Part shown: positions 24,872 to 32,467 of the stretch, piece by piece
How positions within the stretch are numbered: position 1 is the first letter of the stretch
How the letters are laid out: the number at the start of each line of letters is the position of its first letter
Assembly: GCA_020631135.1 (NCBI GenBank)
Contig: JAHDHU010000001.1
Span: 80,860-116,777, forward strand
Reading direction: 5' to 3'
DNA: 35,918 nt
Origin: Saprospiraceae bacterium
Lineage (GTDB): Bacteria > Bacteroidota > Bacteroidia > Chitinophagales > Saprospiraceae
Notes under the pieces: model-generated
What the model was told of the DNA's origin: nothing
What the model saw: the letters and a program-made list of their open reading frames with translations, nothing else
Database searches by the model: none
Position numbers and translations under genes: made by a program

Positions 24872-25572
24872 TAAAGAATATTGATCGTTTTTAATAATAC
24901 AGGTTTATGTGCTCGACTAATGGGAATCACTTTTTTATCTATAACTAGGGTATTGTCCTCGATATCCTTGACTTTATCCAGATTCACAATATAGGATCTA
25001 TGAACTTTTAAAAATCTTGGATATTGAAGTTTTTCAGCAATGACTTTTAAAGCACCATATATAACATGCACTCCTAAACCATCAGTAATTACCTTGACAT
25101 AATCGCCTACATTTTCAAAATATAAAATTTTAGAATAGGGTAATCGAATATATTTTCCATCTACTTTGACATATAATTCGTTGGCCATAGAACTACCAGC
25201 TATGTCTTTTAGTTTTTGTTCTTCATTGACCACCTTATCAACTGCAGTTATAAAACGCGGTTGTGAGATTGGTTTAGCTAGGAAGTCACTCACATCATAC
25301 TCGAAAGCATCATATGCATATTCTTTGTTGCTTGTTGTAATGATTACATGGGGCATATAAGGAATCCTATCTAGTAATTCTAAACCACTCAAGCCAGGCA
25401 TCTCGATATCCAAAAAGACTAAATCAATTTCTTGATTTTCGATTATATCTAAAGCTTCTTCTGCAGATTCTGCAACTGAGACTAAATCCAATAGTTCGGA
25501 TTTTTCTGTCAATCGCTGCAAAGATTTTCTTGCCAAGGCCTCATCATCTACAATTAAGGTTTTTAGCTTCAT
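24871..25572 (-). CDS. LytTR-family response regulator
   Basis: A 233-residue regulator with an N-terminal receiver domain (acidic pair D9-D10, phospho-acceptor D55 in VFLDIEMPG, Lys in FLAKPIS) and a C-terminal LytTR DNA-binding domain (residues about 130-233; YVKVDGKYIRLPYSKILYFE, then FLKVHRSYIVNLDKV). LytTR proteins bind pairs of 9-base direct repeats about 21 bases apart. It overlaps the kinase gene by 4 bases (ATGA), so it is very likely the kinase's output. A repeat pair of that geometry lies upstream of the first gene of the operon. Confidence 0.95.
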   Translation of the reverse strand: MKLKTLIVDDEALARKSLQRLTEKSELLDLVSVAESAEEALDIIENQEIDLVFLDIEMPGLSGLELLDRIPYMPHVIITTSNKEYAYDAFEYDVSDFLAKPISQPRFITAVDKVVNEEQKLKDIAGSSMANELYVKVDGKYIRLPYSKILYFENVGDYVKVITDGLGVHVIYGALKVIAEKLQYPRFLKVHRSYIVNLDKVKDIEDNTLVIDKKVIPISRAHKPVLLKTINIL

Positions 25573-27665
25573 CGTTTTTTATTTGAGAGGTAAATTTCAA
25601 TATTTTCTTTTTCACTTAAAATCATTTTCATGAGTTTAAGAATCTTCTTTTTTAAAATGGGATATTCTTTTATTGCGTCCTTGCTTTCGATTTTGGCATC
25701 CAATTCAAGTATTTCAAATTCTTTGGTTAGTTTAGGATAACCTACCATTTGGAATGTTGGTTTTAGTTTATGAGCTATCCTTGCCATTTCAAGAAAATTA
25801 TTGGTTTTTATAGCTTGATCAAAATGTTCCAGTTCGACTGGTACAGATTCTAAAAAGGTTTCCATAATATCTTGACAGTACTCCAAGTCATCTCCATAAT
25901 TTTCTTCCAAATATTGGATATCAAGATCTTTGTTAAAAACGAATGTGGATATATTTATCTCTTCCTCTTGTTCGCTCGCAGAATTAGGAAGGTGTGACAA
26001 AATGATTTTAGATAATTGTTTAGGATTAAAGGGCTTAGAAAGAAAATCACTCATACCTGAGTTCAGAGCGTGTTGTTTTTTTGAGAGTAGGGTAGAGGCA
26101 GTCAAAGCTATAATTGGAATTTCCTTATTCTGATTAGGTTTGGTCCGAATAAAATTTGTCGCTTCATAGCCATCCATTATCGGCATTTGAAGATCCATGA
26201 ATATCAAGCTGTATTTATTTGTTTTGCATTTATTTACTGCTTCGAGTCCATTGTGGGCCAACTCATAATCCAAGTTCCACTTCTGCATTAAACGCGTGAT
26301 GTACTTTTGGTTCATCGCATTATCTTCTACAATTAGCACTGGAAATTCCAGTTTCGAAAACTTCAATTTTTTGGAATACAATTCTTCCTCTTTTCCGACA
26401 GGTATGCTTGAACGTTGAAAAACTAAATCAAAGAAGAACTTAGTTCCTTTGTCTTTTTGACTTTCAACAACGATCTCAGAATCTAACAGTGATATTAATT
26501 TTTTTGTAATTGCAAGACCCAAACCGGTTCCTCCATAGTTTTGTCTGATTTCGGCACTGGCTTGCTTAAACTGCTCAAAAATTTTGTCCAATTGTTCTTG
26601 GTCCATTCCAATCCCAGTATCGCTAACTCCAAGTCTTAGTTTAAGAGTTTGGTCGTTCGATTCCAATTGGTTGATATGAATGATGATCTCTCCTAGCTTG
26701 GTAAATTTTTCTGCATTTCCTAGAAGATTTAAAAAAATCTGATTAATGATAAGCTCGTCTCCAAGAAGAAGATGAGTAAGTGTAACATCGGATTCGGTCC
26801 GAATGGTAACATTCTTTTCTTCAAGCTTGACAGCAAAGGTTCTTTCTAAATTTTTTAGCAGTTTTATAAGATCGAAGGGTTTAGATTGTAAATCAAGTTT
26901 ACCTGCATCAATTTTTGAGATATCTAAAACATCTGAAATCAATCGTTGCAACACGTCGGCGGAACTAAACAAAATACTGAGGAATTCTCGTTCTTCCTTG
27001 TTTAATTCGGCATCTTGCAATAAGTGGGTCATACCGATGATTGCATTCAAAGGGGTACGCATTTCATGACTCATACTCGCGAGAAACTCTGCCTCTGCTC
27101 TTTGGGCATTTTCAGCAATTAGTTTTGCTTCTTGTAGTTCTCTACCAAGTTTTATTCTTTCCGTGATGTCTCTAGCCAGTACTGAAAATGAAATAACCCC
27201 ATTAGGATTTTGAATGAGCTTAACGTTTTGGCCAATCCAAAGTGTCTCGCCTTTTTTGGTAATAATTGGAAACTCGAAATAGCTCTGTGCTTTTTGATTG
27301 TTAAGCACATCTAAATAAAAAGCTTGAACTTTTGCTTTGTGATCTTCTCGAATGATATTGGTAAAGCTTTTCCCTATCACCTCTTCTGAGATGTAACCTG
27401 TATAATTAAGTCCTGCTGGATTTACGAACGAGAAATTGCCGTTGGCATCTATGTTGTATATGATATCTGCCGCGCTTTCTACGATACTTCTATATTTCTT
27501 TTCACTCTGTTCAAGTGCAATAGTTCTTTCTTTGACAATTCTTTCGAGAGATTGATTGACTTCATATAGCTCTTGGGCTTTGGCCTCAAGAATGGATTCG
27601 GCTTGTTTTCTCGCAAGCTTTTCTCGTTCTAATCTTCTCTTTAATATTTCAATCTGCTCGGGCAA
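25569..27665 (-). CDS. Hybrid sensor histidine kinase (coiled coil-PAS-HisKA-HATPase-REC-HPt)
   Basis: A 698-residue cytoplasmic kinase without membrane segments. Domains: coiled coil (about 1-55), PAS (55-170), HisKA with H200 in MSHEMRTPLNAIIGM, HATPase with N box FLNLLGNAEKF, G1 DTGIGMD and G2 GGTGLGLAI (about 300-415), receiver with D491 in IFMDLQMPIMDG, and HPt with H632 in RIAHKLKPTFQMVG. This allows a full phosphorelay H200-D491-H632 to D55 of the LytTR regulator. The start is TTG (27665), 4 bases after the H-NOX stop: an in-frame stop lies five codons upstream and no ATG occurs before residue 198. Soluble kinases beside H-NOX genes are usually inhibited by NO-bound H-NOX. Confidence 0.93.
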   Translation of the reverse strand: MPEQIEILKRRLEREKLARKQAESILEAKAQELYEVNQSLERIVKERTIALEQSEKKYRSIVESAADIIYNIDANGNFSFVNPAGLNYTGYISEEVIGKSFTNIIREDHKAKVQAFYLDVLNNQKAQSYFEFPIITKKGETLWIGQNVKLIQNPNGVISFSVLARDITERIKLGRELQEAKLIAENAQRAEAEFLASMSHEMRTPLNAIIGMTHLLQDAELNKEEREFLSILFSSADVLQRLISDVLDISKIDAGKLDLQSKPFDLIKLLKNLERTFAVKLEEKNVTIRTESDVTLTHLLLGDELIINQIFLNLLGNAEKFTKLGEIIIHINQLESNDQTLKLRLGVSDTGIGMDQEQLDKIFEQFKQASAEIRQNYGGTGLGLAITKKLISLLDSEIVVESQKDKGTKFFFDLVFQRSSIPVGKEEELYSKKLKFSKLEFPVLIVEDNAMNQKYITRLMQKWNLDYELAHNGLEAVNKCKTNKYSLIFMDLQMPIMDGYEATNFIRTKPNQNKEIPIIALTASTLLSKKQHALNSGMSDFLSKPFNPKQLSKIILSHLPNSASEQEEEINISTFVFNKDLDIQYLEENYGDDLEYCQDIMETFLESVPVELEHFDQAIKTNNFLEMARIAHKLKPTFQMVGYPKLTKEFEILELDAKIESKDAIKEYPILKKKILKLMKMILSEKENIEIYLSNKKR

Positions 27666-27669
27666 AGAT

Positions 27670-28209
27670 TTATGACTTTAGTATTTTAAATTGAACATGA
27701 CTTCCATCTTCTTTAACATTGGTTAAAGTGATTTCTGCTGGTTCTTTATAATACTCCATGGTTTTTTCGATAAGACCTAAAGCAAAATCTCCCATGCGTC
27801 GATCAGAGTGATAATTAAGAATCATTTCGTTATCGCTGATTCTTTCTGAATCAAAGGTTGGCAATTGAGCGTTAGGATAGAGTTTTTTTACCTCTACATG
27901 AATATATCTTTCAATCGATTCTAAAAAATCAAAGCCATTTTTAGCCTCTTCAAAAAAGCCTACATAGTTTTTCACGAATGTGCCATGGAGATACCTTCCG
28001 AAGGTTTTCAAAAGGACTGGGATAGGTATTTCTGTTTCTTTATGGAGGTTTACTACATGCTCTACAATTTCAGAATGTGGATACGAACCAATTGCTGTAT
28101 AAACACCCTTGCTTTCAGAACTGCTGGATTGAATCAATTTGTCCACCATTTCGTAATTGAATTTTTCTTCAACCATTTCGAAAAATTCCGTAAATACTAT
28201 TCCTAACAT
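27670..28209 (-). CDS. H-NOX heme nitric-oxide/oxygen-binding sensor protein
   Basis: The 179-residue soluble protein matches the H-NOX fold: MLGIVFTEFFEMVEEKFNYE at the N-terminus, LKTFGRYL, the proximal heme ligand His104 in ERYIHVEVKKLYPNAQLPTF, and the heme-propionate motif Y133-H-S-D-R137 (YxSxR). Length is standard. It is the first gene of the operon with the hybrid kinase, LytTR regulator and aldo/keto reductase. In characterised systems, stand-alone bacterial H-NOX proteins bind NO and modulate an adjacent kinase or cyclic-di-GMP enzyme, often altering biofilm formation. Whether this one also binds oxygen cannot be told from the sequence with confidence. Confidence 0.9.
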   Translation of the reverse strand: MLGIVFTEFFEMVEEKFNYEMVDKLIQSSSSESKGVYTAIGSYPHSEIVEHVVNLHKETEIPIPVLLKTFGRYLHGTFVKNYVGFFEEAKNGFDFLESIERYIHVEVKKLYPNAQLPTFDSERISDNEMILNYHSDRRMGDFALGLIEKTMEYYKEPAEITLTNVKEDGSHVQFKILKS

Positions 28210-28247
28210 ATTAAAATTTTATTTAATATCTAAATACAGAGAATATC

Positions 28248-28277
28248 GTACCAAAAATCGTGAATGACCTACCAATC
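28248..28277 (-). promoter_or_regulatory. Direct repeat pair upstream of the H-NOX operon (LytTR-site geometry)
   Basis: On the plus strand CGTACCAAA (28247-28255) and CCTACCAAT (28268-28276) share TACCAA with start-to-start spacing of exactly 21 bases. They lie about 40-68 bases upstream of the H-NOX ATG and about 60-88 bases upstream of the divergent T9SS-cargo gene. The geometry fits LytTR operators; the sequence differs from the best-known LytTR consensus. Confidence 0.4.
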
Positions 28278-28335
28278 ATAGAATAGAGCCCATAAAACTT
28301 AAGCATTGCCATGATATTTGAAGAAAATTAAAGCA

Positions 28336-29400
28336 ATGAAAACAATCACTTACTGTTTCATTTTTCTTTTTTTCTCTTCTTTTGATCTGCTAGCAGAACC
28401 AGCATTATATCAATGGCTTCCTTCCGATTTTGATTCGGAAATATCCCTTATAGAAGAGACACCTTATGAGGTACTAAACACTACGAATGCATACAAAGTA
28501 TTTGGCGCTAAGTATTACAAGAATGACAAGTTATGGGTCGACGTTTTTGCCTCATGGACGAAAAAAGAGCAATTTGATCATGCAGTCAACCTTGTGTATC
28601 GCTCTAAGGGCAACTATCTAGATGCGTTAGAAACTATCGAAATAGAAGATAAGAAGTTCATCATCTCTACTTATACAAAAAGCGATAACAGCATTGAATA
28701 TATAGTTTCTTTTGACTTAGAGCATAATTACTACGATACCTTAAGATTACATAGTTCTTGGTACAAAGATGATTTCTTAACGGTAAATCCTATCTATCAT
28801 TATGAATTGACTTTTATGGAAAAGGAAGAGATAGAATATTTTTTAATTCATATGTTGGATCGTATAGGTGAATTTGCTCATTTGGAATATTTATCTGATT
28901 CTTTTATGTGTCCGAAGACCTATGTAAAGACCTATTCACAAAGTAATGATTTTATAGATCTTGAGATTTATAATGAACATAGCTCGATTGAATCGATTGT
29001 TCGTATAAATGGGGAGGAACAGACCATTCAGTTAAATGATGAGTCGATTTGGAATTATCAGGTGGATTTATCAAATACCGAAAACGCGTTACTCATTTTA
29101 GAAGGATTAGAAAACGACTTAGATGCGGTTTTGATTAAGAGTGATTTTGTGAATATCAGTTTTGACCTAGATGTAAATACAGCGAAAATTTACCCAAATC
29201 CAAGTAGCGACTTTTTGATAATTGATCTTAAACGAGACGCCGAACTTAAAATTTGTAATCAATTAGGGGGAGTGGTTTATAAACCAGGACTTATTTCTGG
29301 TAAGCATAGCATTGACATCCGTCAATGGAACCCAGGAACATACTACATAACATATACGTACGAACGTGAACGCATTACGAAAAAGGTGATTGTTATTTGA
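28336..29400 (+). CDS. Secreted protein with type IX secretion C-terminal sorting domain
   Basis: I place the start at the ATG at 28336 (354 residues), since it gives a clean signal peptide (MKTITYCFIFLFFSSFDLLA); a TTG six codons earlier (28318) is the alternative. The last 75 or so residues are a type A sorting domain: IYPNPSSDFLIIDL, ELKICNQLGGVVYKPG, SIDIRQWNPGTYYITYTY and a basic end KKVIVI. Such proteins cross the outer membrane through the T9SS. The 200-residue middle is not a family I recognise and has no catalytic motif. The gene is divergent from the H-NOX operon and might share its control region. Confidence 0.85.
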   Translation: MKTITYCFIFLFFSSFDLLAEPALYQWLPSDFDSEISLIEETPYEVLNTTNAYKVFGAKYYKNDKLWVDVFASWTKKEQFDHAVNLVYRSKGNYLDALETIEIEDKKFIISTYTKSDNSIEYIVSFDLEHNYYDTLRLHSSWYKDDFLTVNPIYHYELTFMEKEEIEYFLIHMLDRIGEFAHLEYLSDSFMCPKTYVKTYSQSNDFIDLEIYNEHSSIESIVRINGEEQTIQLNDESIWNYQVDLSNTENALLILEGLENDLDAVLIKSDFVNISFDLDVNTAKIYPNPSSDFLIIDLKRDAELKICNQLGGVVYKPGLISGKHSIDIRQWNPGTYYITYTYERERITKKVIVI

Positions 29401-29459
29401 CAGGAGAGATCCTGTTAAAGCCCTGCATTTGAGTTTAGTGCTCGAAGCAGGGCTTCTTT
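29401..29459. terminator. Bidirectional terminator with two hairpins
   Basis: CAGGA-GAGA-TCCTG (29401-29414) forms a short hairpin just after the stop codon. AAGCCCTGC (29418-29426) pairs perfectly with GCAGGGCTT (29447-29455) around a 20-base loop, followed by CTTTT. It separates two convergent genes. Confidence 0.75.
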
Positions 29460-30352
29460 TAGCCTATAGTTAGTTTTGCTAATTTCATCTCATCTATATA
29501 ATTAAAGCCGATTTTAATACTTTCCAAAGGAGGATAATTTCTGCAATCGTCTTGCTCAAGATAAAAGTGTTTCATTCCAGACTCTTCCTTTTTTAGAAAG
29601 ATAGGCTCCCAATCTATTATGCCATTACCGACTTCAGTAAAAAAAGCTTCCTCGGTATCGTCCATATCTTTTACATGCCACAAGCTAAATCGACCTGCAT
29701 GGTTTTTAAAATAGTATTTCCAATCTGCTCCACCTTTCTTAATCCAATATAGATCTAATTCAAAATCCACTAGAGCTTTGTCTGTTTCATTTAAAAGAAT
29801 ATCATAAGGAACTTCGCCATCTATTGATCGAAATTCAAAATCATGATTGTGGTATGCAAAAGTTAATCCATGCTGTTTTGCCATTTCTCCACACACATTC
29901 ATTAGTTCTGCTAATCTTTTGTAATTGTCGAGTTTGTTATCTGCACTAAACCAAGGACAAACAATATAGTCTACTCCTAATTTGACGTGATCCTCACATA
30001 CAGCTTCAAAATTTGCAGCCATGGTTCTTTTTGCCTCTGGAGTATTCCACCCGAGTGGTACATGCCCAGATCTCATTTTTAAGCCTAGGTCTTTTAAGAC
30101 CGATTTAAATTCTGAAATCTCCATTCCGTAAAACAAACCTTCATTGTATCCAGCATTTTCAATATCAGTATAACCTATTTCTTTAATGGCTTTTAAAGTT
30201 TCGATAGGATTTTTAGACATTGCATCTCTAACGGTCCAAAGCTGGACGCCAAAATCGTTGGGCCCATATTTGACTTCATATTTGCATCTTGTCATTGCCA
30301 AAGCTGCGAAAATTGCCAGAGGTGTTTTATTGACGAAGGTTCTTCTTTTCAT
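29459..30352 (-). CDS. Sugar phosphate isomerase/epimerase-like protein, exported
   Basis: The 297-residue protein is an AP-endonuclease-2/xylose-isomerase-like TIM barrel: FGVQLWTVRDAM, IGYTDIENAGY, VDYIVCPWFSADNK, FAYHNHDFEF, ALVDFELDLYWIKKGGADW, LWHVKDMD and EVGNGIIDWEPI give the usual metal ligands (His, Glu, Asp, His). The N-terminus MKRRTFVNKTPLAIFAALA resembles a twin-arginine signal followed by TRC, possibly a lipobox, so it is probably periplasmic. Such proteins are common in Bacteroidota carbohydrate use, often with unknown substrate. It is a single gene flanked by a terminator and the TonB-receptor-like gene. Confidence 0.85.
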   Translation of the reverse strand: MKRRTFVNKTPLAIFAALAMTRCKYEVKYGPNDFGVQLWTVRDAMSKNPIETLKAIKEIGYTDIENAGYNEGLFYGMEISEFKSVLKDLGLKMRSGHVPLGWNTPEAKRTMAANFEAVCEDHVKLGVDYIVCPWFSADNKLDNYKRLAELMNVCGEMAKQHGLTFAYHNHDFEFRSIDGEVPYDILLNETDKALVDFELDLYWIKKGGADWKYYFKNHAGRFSLWHVKDMDDTEEAFFTEVGNGIIDWEPIFLKKEESGMKHFYLEQDDCRNYPPLESIKIGFNYIDEMKLAKLTIG

Positions 30353-30450
30353 GCCGTTTAAATTATCTAATTAAAAGTTAAGAACAATATCTAATTTTCA
30401 CTTTATATCTTTTTGATAATAATTGTAAAAGCATTCACGAATGTGAAAAA

Positions 30451-32424
30451 CTAGATCACAACGCGCCAACTAAGAATTGGTATAAAGCCCAATTGTTCTT
30501 GGAAAATCAGTTCTTGTAGTATTTGATCAAAGTAAAAATCACTATAATTTTTTCTTCCAGTTAAATTTTGAATATCAAGGGATAACATGGACTTGTATTT
30601 TCTTTTCTTTTTCTTGAAATGATAATTTAACCTGGCATCAGCTCTAAAAAAATAGGGAAGACGATCTCTAAATGGATCAATTAGTTGGATTTGCTCTCTA
30701 ATAAATTTTCCATCATTGGCGGAAAAAGAAAGACTTAAATCCAAATGTTTGATTAAGAAATCCTTACATGAAAAAAGAATATTACTGCTGAATCTTAATG
30801 AATATGGAATTTCTGATTTTTCAAAAATTGCCTCCCCCGATCCAAAAAAATTGGTTTGATACTTTTGAAAACCTTTTAGAAAAGTGGTGTTGAGTTTTAA
30901 CGACATTCGATCACTAAGACTCGTCGATTTCGAAAAACTTATTCCAAAAATATTGGCTGAAGCTACTGCAATATCTCCGAATGAATTAGAACGAAGTAAA
31001 TGGAAATCATCAAAAATTGAATAATCAGTCCCAAATCCAGGATTTTGATAAACATCATCAAAATGATGATAAAAAGCATTGATTGCGAATTTTTGTTTTG
31101 TCCATTCTATTTCCAATTGGAAATTATAAGCACTGGTAAATTCTTGAACATTATAAAGTAATAAGGTTGGCCTTGTCCCAAGTTGTTGATTTCTCGAAAA
31201 TTTAAATCGGGTAATTTGATTGTAGTTTTTATGAATTTTGGTAATGCCCAATGAAGGATTTAGCCTCCATTTAGGTGTCAGATTTAATTGCTCTTCTGCC
31301 GGGGCAGTCATAAGTGACAAGCCAAAACGAAAATGCCAAAAATTGCTGAAAGAGTGTTTTGCAAAAACACTGTATTGGAATACTCCTCGGTCTAATTTTC
31401 TGTTTCCAAATTTCTTGGCTCGAAAATTAAACTCCAAATCCATCTTGTCCAAAAAGTGCGTATATGAACTCGAGTGAGATAACATTTTGTAAGCAAAGTT
31501 TGTCTGGGTAACAAAAAAAGGATTGCTTAAAAAATTCATTTGATCTTCGACAGAGTAATTCGTTGTGGATTCGATTAAACCATTGCTTGTTTCTTTTTCA
31601 AAATTTATTCCAGTGATTAGCAACTCACTGCTGTGATCTTTTGCTGTCGCATCAACAATGTCACTTGATTCTGAGCTTGGCAACCCTTCTTTAAAATTTG
31701 AACTTTGACCGTACAGTCCATACACATTTATTCTTCCTCCGAATAGTTTTCTTCCATATTTCGCCGAGAGATCTAGATAGTTTATTGATTCGTCTCCAAA
31801 GTCTAATCCCAATGAACTGAGTAATCCAACGGTAGAATACCTGCCGTTGATAAGAAAATCGGAATTTTCAGATTTCAGATCGACACCTAATTCCATACCG
31901 ATTAAGCTGGTGTTAATGCTCAGTTTGTTGGCATAAGGCGTTCGCAATTTTATGTTCGAAACACCAGCAAAGTAATCGTTTGATGTATTAACGTCTGGGT
32001 TTGCTCGAAAACTAAACTCGCCAATTACTTGTCCACTAAAAGCATTTACTCCACCGGAAGAAGGCGCATAATGATCATGTACATTTCCAGCGGTGCTTAA
32101 ATGATTTGGATTTACAATCTCTGATCCATAGAGAGACCAACCTGTCATGTAGGATGGCATTCCATGATAGATTATCGAGTTGTTTTGATCATTACCTCCT
32201 GTAAAACCTGGATACCTTGTCAATAATCTTGAAGGATCATCAAAAGATGCAGCCATGGTTAGAAAATCTTTTCTAGATAGATTTACTATGTTACCCAGCA
32301 TTGCTTTCGAATCATTTATCTCTATCGGGATTATGAGTTCGAATGATGATGTGTCTAATTCTTCCTGTGCATTCGCGAATGCGGAAATAAGTGTGATTAG
32401 ATAAAATACAATCCATTTGTTCAT
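30451..32424 (-). CDS. TonB-dependent-receptor-like outer-membrane protein
   Basis: The 657-residue protein has a signal peptide (cleavage after SAFANA), a plug-like region at about residues 45-150 (DDPSRLLTRYPGFTGGNDQN, IYHGMPSYMTGWSLYGSEIV) and a long beta-barrel to the C-terminus IPILSWRVVI. It lacks the N-terminal carboxypeptidase-regulatory-like domain common in Bacteroidota receptors and has no SusD partner next to it, so substrate is unknown; an uptake role is likely. It is divergent from ligD across only 43 bases. Confidence 0.8.
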   Translation of the reverse strand: MNKWIVFYLITLISAFANAQEELDTSSFELIIPIEINDSKAMLGNIVNLSRKDFLTMAASFDDPSRLLTRYPGFTGGNDQNNSIIYHGMPSYMTGWSLYGSEIVNPNHLSTAGNVHDHYAPSSGGVNAFSGQVIGEFSFRANPDVNTSNDYFAGVSNIKLRTPYANKLSINTSLIGMELGVDLKSENSDFLINGRYSTVGLLSSLGLDFGDESINYLDLSAKYGRKLFGGRINVYGLYGQSSNFKEGLPSSESSDIVDATAKDHSSELLITGINFEKETSNGLIESTTNYSVEDQMNFLSNPFFVTQTNFAYKMLSHSSSYTHFLDKMDLEFNFRAKKFGNRKLDRGVFQYSVFAKHSFSNFWHFRFGLSLMTAPAEEQLNLTPKWRLNPSLGITKIHKNYNQITRFKFSRNQQLGTRPTLLLYNVQEFTSAYNFQLEIEWTKQKFAINAFYHHFDDVYQNPGFGTDYSIFDDFHLLRSNSFGDIAVASANIFGISFSKSTSLSDRMSLKLNTTFLKGFQKYQTNFFGSGEAIFEKSEIPYSLRFSSNILFSCKDFLIKHLDLSLSFSANDGKFIREQIQLIDPFRDRLPYFFRADARLNYHFKKKKRKYKSMLSLDIQNLTGRKNYSDFYFDQILQELIFQEQLGFIPILSWRVVI

Positions 32425-32450
32425 CGGCTACTATATTAGAAATAATTATG

Positions 32451-32461
32451 GAACTTAGTTC
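32451..32461. promoter_or_regulatory. Palindrome in the ligD / TonB-receptor divergent gap
   Basis: GAACTTAGTTC is a perfect 5-1-5 inverted repeat ending 6 bases before the ligD ATG. It resembles the outer half-sites of Gram-positive SOS boxes (GAAC-N4-GTTC) but with a 3-base spacer. Functional meaning is uncertain. Confidence 0.25.
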
Positions 32462-32467
32462 ATAGAA

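Noticed and set aside
28261-28335. GATATTTG before the T9SS-cargo ATG as a promoter
   Set aside because: It lacks the first T of TAnnTTTG and no TTG lies at 19-21 bases upstream, so it was not annotated.
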